DNA of 11,934 nt from Saprospiraceae bacterium (GTDB taxonomy: Bacteria; Bacteroidota; Bacteroidia; Chitinophagales; Saprospiraceae). Each line of letters opens with the position of its first letter. Within the stretch, counting starts at the first letter, position 1. The notes below the pieces were generated by a model, which was not told the DNA's origin, searched no databases, and was given only the letters and a program-made list of their open reading frames with translations. This document shows positions 1 through 8,399 of the stretch, one piece after another. A program made the translations under genes and the position numbers. The stretch covers positions 1 through 11,934 of the forward strand of contig SLKL01000107.1 of assembly GCA_007134625.1 (NCBI GenBank), read 5' to 3'.

Positions 1-1063
1 TGAATGGATCCTGATCACCACCACGAATTGAAGTAAGATAATAAGAAGATTGAGATTCCAACCATTGCTCATATTCATGCTCCTCCACAACTCTAACTAT
101 CATTCTCATACTTGCATGACCGGTACCACACAACTCAGCGCACGCCAATTCATAGTTGAAAGCTTCCCAAAGCATACGACTTGTAGGGTCATCAGGATCC
201 TCACGCACCTGATATTCAGGGTATCTACTTAGGTTCTGACGGTACTCTTCGGTTGTTACTGTTGGTGTAAATACAAAGAAAGTAGGTGTTCCCGGTACAC
301 AGTCCATTTTAACCCTAAAGTGTGGTAAGAAGAAACTATGAAGAACATCTCTGGCAGTCAACCTGACTTTTACTTTTCTATTTACCGGCAAAACAATTTC
401 ATTGGCATGAATATCATCGTGATTTGCCGGATCTTCCCAAACCTGACCTAGAGGATTTATCCCACTTGTCTGGCGATAATCCCTTGTACCCAATACTCCA
501 TCAGAACCTGGGTATCGCGCTATCCATCCAAATTGATAACCTGTCATTTCAAATTCAACATAATCCTCATCCGGATCTACGTCCTGCATTATTTCATTCC
601 AGGTATTTAAACCAAAAATTACCAATATCGCCATAACCACAGCCGGAATGGCAGTCCAAACAAGCTCCAGTCTATTGTCATGAGATATGTGCAAGGCTTT
701 TCTACCCTCTACCCCGCGGTATTTGTAAGCAAACCAGAAAAGAATTATTTGAGTAACAACAAAAACAATCCCTGTAAAAAATAAAGTTACATTAAATAGT
801 TGATCCATGGCAACACCATGCAAAGAAGCAGCTTCATGCGGACCATAACCCAACATGTAGTTTTTGTAATAATAGGCTGAAGCAATGGTAGCAAAAAGGA
901 ATAGCACCATAAAAACCATACCCATTCTGGAATTCCAGTAGTTACTATCGTTCTGTACATCTTCTTCACCCCTGATAAGCCCAGCCATTTCGCTGACCCT
1001 GCCAATTTGAATGACAACGATTACCAGTAGAACCAGACAAAGAAAAGTTAGCAATAAAACCAT
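1..1063 (-). CDS. coxB: Cytochrome c oxidase subunit II (partial, 3' end outside window)
   Basis: This is the Cu-A subunit of a heme-copper terminal oxidase. It takes electrons from cytochrome c or directly from ACIII and passes them to subunit I. The frame is open from the ATG at 1063 to the left edge, giving 354 visible residues without a stop. The Cu-A site is complete: H242 in DVLHSFFLP and C308, E310, C312, H316 and M319 in CAELCGTGHASM. The family signature HDNRLELVWTAIP lies near residues 128-140. Predicted membrane segments are at about 2-20, 47-66, 90-112 and 135-153; the last two are the canonical pair, and the first two form an N-terminal extension that I recall from other Bacteroidota CoxB proteins. 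It lies 38 nt after actF, as the last visible gene of the ACIII operon; coxA is expected just outside the window. No heme c motif is visible in this part. Confidence 0.96.
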   Translation of the reverse strand, partial: MVLLLTFLCLVLLVIVVIQIGRVSEMAGLIRGEEDVQNDSNYWNSRMGMVFMVLFLFATIASAYYYKNYMLGYGPHEAASLHGVAMDQLFNVTLFFTGIVFVVTQIILFWFAYKYRGVEGRKALHISHDNRLELVWTAIPAVVMAILVIFGLNTWNEIMQDVDPDEDYVEFEMTGYQFGWIARYPGSDGVLGTRDYRQTSGINPLGQVWEDPANHDDIHANEIVLPVNRKVKVRLTARDVLHSFFLPHFRVKMDCVPGTPTFFVFTPTVTTEEYRQNLSRYPEYQVREDPDDPTSRMLWEAFNYELACAELCGTGHASMRMIVRVVEEHEYEQWLESQSSYYLTSIRGGDQDPF

Positions 1064-1101
1064 TATATGATCTCTTTAATTGTTATTTAAATATTTTTGA
1101 C

Positions 1102-2343
1102 TTACACCACGTGGTGATGAAGACTTTCTTCAAGATAGGGATCCTTAGTCGCTACGAGTGGTGCTTTACTTAGTGAGGTAAAGACAATGTAACCAAACAG
1201 ACCAATAAATCCGATAAAAACTCCAATCTCCAGAAATCCAGGTATTGTTAATCTTGAAAATTCAGCCGCTGCTTCTGGATTAGTAGCAGATAAAATTTTG
1301 TTCGTTGTGTAATCAACACCCGGCATGACCATTAAGAATTTATCCAACCAATGACCAATGATTACGAATATAGAAACAAAAATAAGCGTTCCTTTCTTCC
1401 TTTTGGTGTCATTTCTCAGTAAAACGAAAAAAGGCAAGAGGAAGTTAATGGCAATATTGGCATAAAAGATAACCGAATAATGCTCGAGTCTTGTCTGATA
1501 GTAAACTGTTGCTTCACCAATGTTGGCATACCATATCAACATATATTGTGAAAACCACAGATAAGCCCAAAAGACACTAAATGCAAATAGATATTTACCT
1601 AGATCGTGAAAGTGTTCATCAGTTACTTTTGGGTAATATCCTCGCTCTTTCAGATATATGATAGTAAGTATTAAAAATGCAACAGAAGCAACCAACCAGC
1701 TTGAACCGGTGTACCATCCATAAAGAGTACTGTACCAGTGTGCGTCAAGGGACATTAACCAAAGCCAGATCGCAGCAGCAGAAGTAAAACCACCAAGGGG
1801 GAGCATGATAGCTGCCCAGACTTTCATTCTTTTATGTACTCTAAATTCAATGTCGCCTTCTTTATCTTCCTTAAGAGAAAGTGTTCTGAGCTGTCTTGCT
1901 ACAAAAAACCATGAAGCACCAAAAACAACCGTTGCAAACATATACCACATGGGATTCAGAAATGCGCTTTTATTTTGAATAATTACATCTGTGGCTACAA
2001 GCATTTCATTGTTCCACTCATATAAGCTGTGAAAACCAAATACTGTACCAAGACCAATTACCACCATAAAAATCAATCCAATACCCAGAAACATATAAAA
2101 CGATTCCATAACCCTCTTAAACTGAGCATGCCATCCTGCGTATGTTAGGATCTTTGCAGCATAAAAGAAAAGGGTTATAAAGGCAATTCCGGTAAAGAAT
2201 GAAGCATTAATAAGAATACTGGACCAGAATCGACTATTCAGTGGGTCATCAGTCAGATAGGTAATGATTAGACTAATCACCCCAATGATCATGCAAATTC
2301 CGAAAAATTTACGTTCTCCCGAAGCAAATGAAAAGCTTTGCAT
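1102..2343 (-). CDS. actF: Alternative complex III membrane subunit ActF (NrfD-like)
   Basis: ActF is the second polytopic NrfD/PsrC-like subunit of ACIII (quinol:electron acceptor oxidoreductase). It is an integral membrane protein of 413 residues with about ten predicted helices, near 14-30, 41-64, 80-103, 128-149, 174-198, 214-231, 249-270, 288-308, 317-337 and 369-390. Family-like landmarks include the SLDAHWYSTLYGWY segment (198-211) and the W-F-S-Q-Y-M-L-I-W-Y stretch around 263-272. The C-terminus is short and His-rich (LHHHVV). It follows actE after 55 nt and precedes coxB by 38 nt. In this family ActC is generally considered the main quinol-oxidising membrane subunit, while ActF is often annotated as quinone-binding subunit 2; its exact role (structural, or proton path) cannot be decided from sequence. 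Start: ATG at 2343 with an A/T-rich leader. Confidence 0.95.
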   Translation of the reverse strand: MQSFSFASGERKFFGICMIIGVISLIITYLTDDPLNSRFWSSILINASFFTGIAFITLFFYAAKILTYAGWHAQFKRVMESFYMFLGIGLIFMVVIGLGTVFGFHSLYEWNNEMLVATDVIIQNKSAFLNPMWYMFATVVFGASWFFVARQLRTLSLKEDKEGDIEFRVHKRMKVWAAIMLPLGGFTSAAAIWLWLMSLDAHWYSTLYGWYTGSSWLVASVAFLILTIIYLKERGYYPKVTDEHFHDLGKYLFAFSVFWAYLWFSQYMLIWYANIGEATVYYQTRLEHYSVIFYANIAINFLLPFFVLLRNDTKRKKGTLIFVSIFVIIGHWLDKFLMVMPGVDYTTNKILSATNPEAAAEFSRLTIPGFLEIGVFIGFIGLFGYIVFTSLSKAPLVATKDPYLEESLHHHVV

Positions 2344-2398
2344 TTATTAATTTTTATTCTTGTTCAAAAAAACTGTTAGTTATCCTTTTCCCGAAGAG

Positions 2399-3151
2399 TT
2401 ACTGCAACCAAATTGCACCGGGAACATCTATTTCATTTAAAGTATTTTCATCTTCATTATAAACCACCCCCATTTCTTCAGCCTGTAAAGATCGTATGTA
2501 ATGAATTACCTGCCACCGCTCCTCGAAACTCAATTTATCGTTGTATGCACCCATAACATTTCTACCACGCATAATACTGTGATAAAACCTACCATTGGAA
2601 GCCTCAATAAACTCTTGTGTAAGTAAGTTTGTAGGTTGGGCAGGATAAACACCTCCATCCTCTCTAACTATATATCCATTTCCGTCAGCTTTATCTCCGT
2701 GACAAATACCGCAGTATATATCGTATAGCTTTTTCCCTTTAGCTAAACCAGCAGTAGTTATGGGAAAAGGGTTATCAATTATTTCTTCCATAGCTCTTTG
2801 ACGATCTTCTTCAGTATCCTCATAATAGTAGGGAACAGAACCGCTCATACTAAATCCCTGCAATCTCGCTGCTATATCAGCAGCTTCTGCATCATCAATT
2901 GCTTTGTAAAGACCAGCCTGACCAATAGGTAGTGTACCCTCCACCGGAGTACGTGGCAAAGTAAAACCATAATACTCAGCCTCACCTCCCCATGTATTCA
3001 AATGGTAATAGTTGTAAAGATTTGGCTGAAAACTAATACTGTGAGCCATTTCCGGAATAAACTCCCTACCCGGGAAATCGCCGTCAGCTCCAGTTCTGCA
3101 AGAGGAGAACAAAAGAGCAATAAAAAGGAAATAAAAAAGTATATTTCTCAT
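2399..3151 (-). CDS. actE: Alternative complex III monoheme cytochrome c lipoprotein ActE
   Basis: ActE is the monoheme cytochrome c subunit of ACIII on the periplasmic face. Read from the ATG at 3151 it has 250 residues. A short hydrophobic signal ends in a lipobox-like LFSSC, so Cys18 is probably lipidated and membrane-anchored. The single heme site CGICH is at about residues 147-151, and GRNVMGAY supplies a likely distal methionine near residue 200. The segment LSFEERWQVIHYIRSLQ is a typical cytochrome c C-terminal helix. An in-frame TTG at 3166 would add five residues (LKNSE) and overlap the actD stop codon; I prefer the ATG because it leaves a compact signal peptide and an 11-nt gap after actD. 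Downstream, actF begins after 55 nt. Family assignment is strong; the start is moderately certain. Confidence 0.94.
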   Translation of the reverse strand: MRNILFYFLFIALLFSSCRTGADGDFPGREFIPEMAHSISFQPNLYNYYHLNTWGGEAEYYGFTLPRTPVEGTLPIGQAGLYKAIDDAEAADIAARLQGFSMSGSVPYYYEDTEEDRQRAMEEIIDNPFPITTAGLAKGKKLYDIYCGICHGDKADGNGYIVREDGGVYPAQPTNLLTQEFIEASNGRFYHSIMRGRNVMGAYNDKLSFEERWQVIHYIRSLQAEEMGVVYNEDENTLNEIDVPGAIWLQ

Positions 3152-3162
3152 CTCTGAATTTT

Positions 3163-3690
3163 TCAAATAGTTTTTTGATTGATTTCTGAAGCACCTGTTT
3201 CTTCAAAGAACTTTTGAAGACCGGCTTTCTCATTTTCTTCCATATTACTCACATCAAAAGCAATACAGAACATATCATCGGTAATTCGTGGATCTAAAAC
3301 TTTAGCTGTCACACCGGGGCCAAGACCACAAATGGTAAAAAACACAATAACCATACCCACCGCGGAGAACAAAACAGTCAACTCGAAAGTAATCGGTATG
3401 AATGATAGTACAGGCCAATAAGGTTTACCACCGTAAATGATGGGCCAGTCCGAAACGGAAATCCAACTCATAAATCCCATAGCTGTAATAAAGCCAATTA
3501 AACCAAATACAAAACCTGCAATATGTATCCTGGACTCTGCCAAACCTAATGCCGGATCTAGTCCATGCACCGGGAATGGTGTAAAAACATCCATTATGTC
3601 TAATTTCTGGTTTCGTGCAGCCTTAATAGCGTCGATGAGGATGTCATCATCGTTATACAAACCAAAAAGTACATTCTTAGAATTTGCCAT
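3163..3690 (-). CDS. actD: Alternative complex III membrane subunit ActD (DUF3341 type)
   Basis: ActD is a small accessory membrane subunit of ACIII with no cofactor. The 175-residue product begins MANSKNVLFGLYNDDDILI, a soluble N-terminal region of about 55 residues. Two predicted transmembrane helices follow, near 57-77 and 95-120, and then a charged soluble tail. This is the DUF3341 layout that sits between actC and actE in ACIII operons. The motif HGLDPALGLAESRIHIAGF, just before helix 1, is typical of the family. Spacing is 21 nt after actC and 11 nt before the preferred actE start, which suggests translational linkage. Its role is structural as far as known for the family: helping to hold the membrane arm together or supporting contact with the oxidase. 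The sequence shows no catalytic residues. Confidence 0.94.
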   Translation of the reverse strand: MANSKNVLFGLYNDDDILIDAIKAARNQKLDIMDVFTPFPVHGLDPALGLAESRIHIAGFVFGLIGFITAMGFMSWISVSDWPIIYGGKPYWPVLSFIPITFELTVLFSAVGMVIVFFTICGLGPGVTAKVLDPRITDDMFCIAFDVSNMEENEKAGLQKFFEETGASEINQKTI

Positions 3691-3711
3691 TTCTTTTTAA
3701 CTTATATGTTA

Positions 3712-5121
3712 TTAATTCTTTTCAGAAAATTGTTGTTTTTGAACATATTCTTTCTGCTTCTCAAGATATTGATCACCACTGGATTTCAATATGTGCTTGA
3801 TTTCCGCAATAGCTACCACGGGTGCAACCCTTACGAAAACTAAAAACAGCGTAAAAAATACTCCAATAGAACCAATAAAAATACCAATCTCTACCCATGT
3901 TGGTGAATATAGTGACCAACTTGAAGGAAGATAATCTCTTGCCAGGGTAGTTGCAATAATCACGAAACGCTCATACCACATTCCAATATTTACGAATATT
4001 GACATAATGAAGGTAACGTAGAGGTTTCGTCTCATTTTCTTAAACCAGAAAATCTGCGGAGAAACAAGGTTACAAGTCATCATTGCCCAATATGCAAACC
4101 AATACGGACCGAAAGCCCGGTTAAAGAATGCGAACTGCTCATAAATATAACCACTATACCAAGCCACAAAAATTTCTGTAAGATAAGCTACACCAACCAT
4201 CGTCCCCGTCAAAAGTATAACCTTATTCATGGATTCAATATGGGCTATAGTAATATAATCCTGAAGTTTTAGCACATAACGCGTTATGATCATAAGTGTT
4301 TGCACCATTGCAAAACCTGAAAAGATCGCACCTGCCACAAAATAGGGAGGGAAAATAGTAGTATGCCATCCCGGAATTACAGAAGTCGCAAAGTCAAAAC
4401 TTACTATGGTGTGAACTGATAATACCAGAGGAGTTGCAAGACCGGCAAGAATCAAAGACAATGATTCCCATCTTTGCCAGTGTTTAGCAGACCCTGTCCA
4501 ACCAAATGAAAATATTCCATAGATTTTCTTTCTGAATCCGCGTGCTCTATCTCTTACGGTTGCTAAGTCAGGAATCAAACCAACATACCAGAATAAGACA
4601 GAGACTGTAGCATAAGTTGAAATTGCAAAAACGTCCCATAATAGGGGTGAGTTAAAGTTCACCCATAATGGACCTCTGGTATTTGGGTATGGAAAAACAA
4701 AAAATGCGAACCATGCCCTACCCATGTGAATTAGAGGGAATTGACCGGCTACTGCAACCGCAAAAATCGTCATGGCCTCAGCTGCACGGTTAACACCCGT
4801 ACGCCATTTTTGTCTAAAGAGCAGGAGGATTGCAGAAATCAATGTTCCGGCGTGACCGATACCAATCCACCAAACGAAGTTGGTGATATCCCATCCCCAA
4901 CCGATTGTTCTATTAAGATCCCAGGTACCTACACCCTGCCAAATAGTCCACGCACTGGTGAACAAGAATACCGCAGCCAAAGCATTAGCTACCGAAAAAG
5001 CAATTACCCAAGAAATACTGGGAGCTCTCTCTGTTGGAGCACATATATCCTCTGTAATCTGGTTATATGTTTTATTCCCGGTAACTAACGGTTCCCTGAT
5101 TGGAGATACAATTGAACCCAT
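3712..5121 (-). CDS. actC: Alternative complex III quinol-oxidising membrane subunit ActC (NrfD family)
   Basis: ActC is an NrfD/PsrC-type integral membrane protein that binds quinol (menaquinol in this phylum) next to the ActB iron-sulfur protein. The 469-residue product has about ten predicted helices, near 36-60, 80-102, 113-130, 157-182, 221-242, 255-280, 298-322, 335-352, 366-392 and 409-433. Landmarks include [20 protein letters not shown] (74-93), [10 protein letters not shown] (128-137) and the polar residues H132 and D163 on adjacent helices, candidates for quinol contact or proton transfer; that assignment is inferred from the family. The Gln/Lys/Glu-rich C-terminal tail (about 448-469) is cytoplasmic-like and not conserved in function. 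The gene starts 21 nt after actB and ends 21 nt before actD. The ATG at 5121 has an A/T-rich leader. Confidence 0.96.
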   Translation of the reverse strand: MGSIVSPIREPLVTGNKTYNQITEDICAPTERAPSISWVIAFSVANALAAVFLFTSAWTIWQGVGTWDLNRTIGWGWDITNFVWWIGIGHAGTLISAILLLFRQKWRTGVNRAAEAMTIFAVAVAGQFPLIHMGRAWFAFFVFPYPNTRGPLWVNFNSPLLWDVFAISTYATVSVLFWYVGLIPDLATVRDRARGFRKKIYGIFSFGWTGSAKHWQRWESLSLILAGLATPLVLSVHTIVSFDFATSVIPGWHTTIFPPYFVAGAIFSGFAMVQTLMIITRYVLKLQDYITIAHIESMNKVILLTGTMVGVAYLTEIFVAWYSGYIYEQFAFFNRAFGPYWFAYWAMMTCNLVSPQIFWFKKMRRNLYVTFIMSIFVNIGMWYERFVIIATTLARDYLPSSWSLYSPTWVEIGIFIGSIGVFFTLFLVFVRVAPVVAIAEIKHILKSSGDQYLEKQKEYVQKQQFSEKN

Positions 5122-5142
5122 AAATTTGATTTATTTAAAAGT

Positions 5143-8100
5143 TTAGGCTTCCTTATTTATTTCTTCATCTTTATTAACCACCTTCATCAAATAACCGACA
5201 GATGAAAGCAGGTTGACTTCCTCAAGAACATAAAAGTTAAGAGGACTTTCTTTATTTACACTTACTTTACTTTGCTTGTCATTCATGTCGCCAAACTGAA
5301 TCGCTCCGGTAGGACAAGCAGTAACACAAGCTGTTTTTACATCTCCATCCCTTAATGCACGGCGCTCAGTTCTTGCCTTAAGTTTTCCTTCCTGAATTCT
5401 CTGAACACAGAAACTACATTTTTCTATAACACCTCTTGACCTGACTGTTACGTCCGGATTCAACACCATACGAGTTAGATTCTCAGCATAAAATGGAGTG
5501 TCGGTACCAAATGGATTGTTTTCATTCATAGCCCACAAGTCTGCAGTGGTGTAATCCGCCCAGTTGAACCTCCTCACTTTATAAGGACAGTTGTTTGCGC
5601 AATAACGGGTACCAATACATCTATTGTAGGTCATTTGATTCAATCCCTCAGGACTGTGGTTGGTCGCACCAACAGGACAAACATTCTCGCAAGGAGCATT
5701 GTCGCAGTGCTGACACATCATGGGTTGATAAACGACATTGGGATTGTCAAAATCTCCGTAATAGTATCTATCAATTCTCAACCAGGTCATTTCCTGATGT
5801 CTGCGAACATTATTCTTACCGACTATCGGTACATTGTTTTCCGCAATACATGCAATTTGGCAAGCACCACAACCAATACAGGCAGACATATCAACTGTCA
5901 TTCCCCAGTGGTGACCATTTGCATAAAGATCATCATGTCCGGGGTACAATCCCGCAGAATTTAATTTCTGAGCAAACTCTCTCTCCTTTCTCAAACTCTC
6001 AACTGATTCGTCAAGAGTAGGAAGATTGGCATGTCTGATGATAGTTCTTCTTTCTAATGCTCCCTGGAATCCTGCACCAAGATCGACAATTGCCTGTTCA
6101 TCAACATTAATAATGTCACCTGTATTTGGGTCTTTGTCTTTTACTCCGAATGTATGGTGATACTGTACCGAAGCAAAAGTTCTGTCTTCCCCCTTACTAT
6201 CAGATATGGAAACTCTACTTGCATAATACTGCAAATTCCCGTCATCATTCCTCCATAGATTTGCAAAGGCATTAACTCCGACCTCGCTACCCGCTGGTCC
6301 GGTTAGTTCACGACCATAACCCAATGGAAATGCAAGTTGTCCTTCGTAAATACCAAACTGAGTTACTACGGGCACCTCATAAGAATTATCTCCTAACGTC
6401 AACTCCACTTTATCTCCATCTTTCAGCTTCTTAAAACCATCTATTCTGTTGCGACCGTCCCACTTTAAGCTAATTGACAAGCAACTATCCCAAACAGTTC
6501 TTAATAAGGGATCCGGCATCTCCTGAAGCCATGGATTATTAACATATTGTCCTGCTCCCAAATGAACGGTCTCATAGAAACTCACTTCAGTATCTGCTGC
6601 GGATGGTCTTGAAAATCTGCCGGACATACCTGAAACATCAATGGGTTCATTACTATTGATGTCCTCATCCTCTCCCTCAATCATAGTAAAACCATTGTGA
6701 AGAGAGAAATCCCAAAAACGCTGAAAAGCAGCAAATCTGCTTTGTTCAGGAAAAACATTTTCTTCCCAGTTCTTTCTGATAAAATGAAAATAAGGTCTCC
6801 CCATTCCATTTTGCTCAGGTAATGCATCAGACCACTTTAAAAGGGTCTCTTCTTTTTCACGCGTATCAAAAAGGGGATGTATCGTGGGCTGAATTAAACC
6901 AAAATATCCCTTCATTGGTTGAACATCGCCCCATGACTCCAATAGATGGTGAGAAGGACAAGCATAAGTACATGCTGCCAAGGTTTCATTCGGTACAGTC
7001 GAAGTAGAAATTCTCACCTCAACTCTGTCCATGGCCTGTCTGAAATCATCGGCCTCCGGAAGGTCATACAGTGGATTGCAATCATCCATGATGATCAAGG
7101 CATCCACCTCACCTGATTGCATATCGTTTAAGAGTGTCAAAATATCTTTATCTGACCCCTTTTTAAGATATAAAGGCTTACTGATATCCAATGTATTGCC
7201 ATAATTCTCCAACATTTGATTCAAACGAACAACAGCAGCTTGCTCTGCAACATTATTAGAACCTGAAACTACTAAAGTACCTTCCCCATTTCTGTGAGCC
7301 TCCACAAGGTGAAGAGCTGCTCTTTTCAAACCTTTCTCCGCTTTTGGATTCAAAAATGAACCCGATACATTTATTTGTCCTCCTGCATTTAACATGGAAG
7401 CTACTTCATTGTGCAAAGTAGCTATAGCCAATCCATACTCAGAAGGTCTTATAATGACTCTGTTATCTGCACTCGCTCCAGTTAGTGAAAAATGTCCTTC
7501 AGCAACAATCACCCTGCTCATTTCAGCATTTTTCACATCCTTGATCTTCCTGTTTTTAGACCATTGATTAGCAAACTGAACAGGAGAAATCCAGGTCCCC
7601 AAAAAGTCAGCTCCTACACTGACAATTACTTTTGCCTTATCAAAATGATATGAAGGAATGGCTCTACTGCCAAAAGCATCATTATGTGCATCCAATAAAG
7701 CAGCCGATGATACGGGATCGTATTCAACATGTCGGGTATTAGAAAATTTCTCAGAGAACTTTTCAATTGCTTTTAAAGTAGATGGACTGTTAATACTTGG
7801 TGATAAAATAGCAATTCTCGATTCAGCAGTTAGTTTACTGCCAATTTCTTCATCTATCTCATCCCAACTCATTTTATCCATACCACCCTCGGCTTTGATT
7901 TTGCCGGGGTATCTCAATCTTGAAGTATCATACAACTCAAGAACTGATGCCTGTGCTCTTGCAGAAGTTCCACCATTAGCATAAGAGGAAAGTGTATTCC
8001 CTTCAATTTTTATTGGTCTTCCCTCTCTTGTTTTAACAATGACCGGACAAAAATCACTACCCTTTACAAAGTTGCTGGAGTAATAAGTTGCGATACCCGG

Positions 8101-8364
8101 TACAATGGCATCAGGCTGAACAAGATGAGGCAAGGCACGTCTTACAGGTGCTTCACAACCGGCAGCGATCGTTGCTGCTCCAAGTCCAAATCCCAAATAT
8201 TTGAGAAAATCTCTTCTCGATGCGGTTGGGGCGTCTTCCTCCTCTTTGGTCATTTCGTTAAGAACGGGAGACTCAAAGAACTCCTGTGATGAGTCTGCTC
8301 TAAGTTGATCAGGATTATTGACATCTTCAGTTCCTACCCAAAAATCTGTCTTCGTTTCCTTCAT
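5143..8364 (-). CDS. actB: Alternative complex III iron-sulfur / molybdopterin-enzyme-like subunit ActB
   Basis: ActB is the large peripheral subunit that carries electrons from the ActC quinol site towards the cytochromes. It has 1073 residues. Order: a long polar N-terminus; a Tat motif SRRDFLK (49-55) and hydrophobic stretch ending IAAGC with Cys70; a molybdopterin-oxidoreductase-like domain (about 80-760); then a ferredoxin-like domain (about 815-1073). Cluster ligands visible are C829/832/835/839, C884/887/892/896, C916/922/926, C983/986 and C1013/1017. These 15 cysteines fit three [4Fe-4S] and one [3Fe-4S] cluster, with CIGTRYC lacking one expected ligand. The N-terminal cluster ligands of true molybdoenzymes are absent (only C106 in that area), as expected for ActB, which binds no molybdenum cofactor. 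It starts 35 nt after actA and ends 21 nt before actC. Confidence 0.97.
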   Translation of the reverse strand: MKETKTDFWVGTEDVNNPDQLRADSSQEFFESPVLNEMTKEEEDAPTASRRDFLKYLGFGLGAATIAAGCEAPVRRALPHLVQPDAIVPGIATYYSSNFVKGSDFCPVIVKTREGRPIKIEGNTLSSYANGGTSARAQASVLELYDTSRLRYPGKIKAEGGMDKMSWDEIDEEIGSKLTAESRIAILSPSINSPSTLKAIEKFSEKFSNTRHVEYDPVSSAALLDAHNDAFGSRAIPSYHFDKAKVIVSVGADFLGTWISPVQFANQWSKNRKIKDVKNAEMSRVIVAEGHFSLTGASADNRVIIRPSEYGLAIATLHNEVASMLNAGGQINVSGSFLNPKAEKGLKRAALHLVEAHRNGEGTLVVSGSNNVAEQAAVVRLNQMLENYGNTLDISKPLYLKKGSDKDILTLLNDMQSGEVDALIIMDDCNPLYDLPEADDFRQAMDRVEVRISTSTVPNETLAACTYACPSHHLLESWGDVQPMKGYFGLIQPTIHPLFDTREKEETLLKWSDALPEQNGMGRPYFHFIRKNWEENVFPEQSRFAAFQRFWDFSLHNGFTMIEGEDEDINSNEPIDVSGMSGRFSRPSAADTEVSFYETVHLGAGQYVNNPWLQEMPDPLLRTVWDSCLSISLKWDGRNRIDGFKKLKDGDKVELTLGDNSYEVPVVTQFGIYEGQLAFPLGYGRELTGPAGSEVGVNAFANLWRNDDGNLQYYASRVSISDSKGEDRTFASVQYHHTFGVKDKDPNTGDIINVDEQAIVDLGAGFQGALERRTIIRHANLPTLDESVESLRKEREFAQKLNSAGLYPGHDDLYANGHHWGMTVDMSACIGCGACQIACIAENNVPIVGKNNVRRHQEMTWLRIDRYYYGDFDNPNVVYQPMMCQHCDNAPCENVCPVGATNHSPEGLNQMTYNRCIGTRYCANNCPYKVRRFNWADYTTADLWAMNENNPFGTDTPFYAENLTRMVLNPDVTVRSRGVIEKCSFCVQRIQEGKLKARTERRALRDGDVKTACVTACPTGAIQFGDMNDKQSKVSVNKESPLNFYVLEEVNLLSSVGYLMKVVNKDEEINKEA

Positions 8365-8399
8365 TTTATAATGACTTTAAAAAGCTTATTTCAATAATA

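Noticed and set aside
787..1017. 76-residue open frame on the minus strand inside coxB
   Set aside because: It is out of frame with coxB, whose own frame over the same bases carries the expected helices and runs on to the Cu-A motif.
3152..3166. TTG start for actE at 3166, overlapping the actD stop
   Set aside because: The ATG five codons later gives a normal lipoprotein signal peptide; TTG remains possible because the overlap would suit translational coupling.
4741..5146. Two plus-strand open frames of 88 and 115 codons opposite actC
   Set aside because: They are antisense to well-conserved actC codons, have low-complexity products and no recognisable motif.
5595..6020. Plus-strand open frames of 109 and 141 codons opposite actB
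   Set aside because: They are antisense to the cluster-binding region of actB; the His/Cys content simply mirrors the opposite coding strand.
5143..8364. A catalytic molybdenum enzyme
   Set aside because: The N-terminal cluster ligands are missing and the context is actA-actC, which identifies the non-molybdenum ActB subunit.
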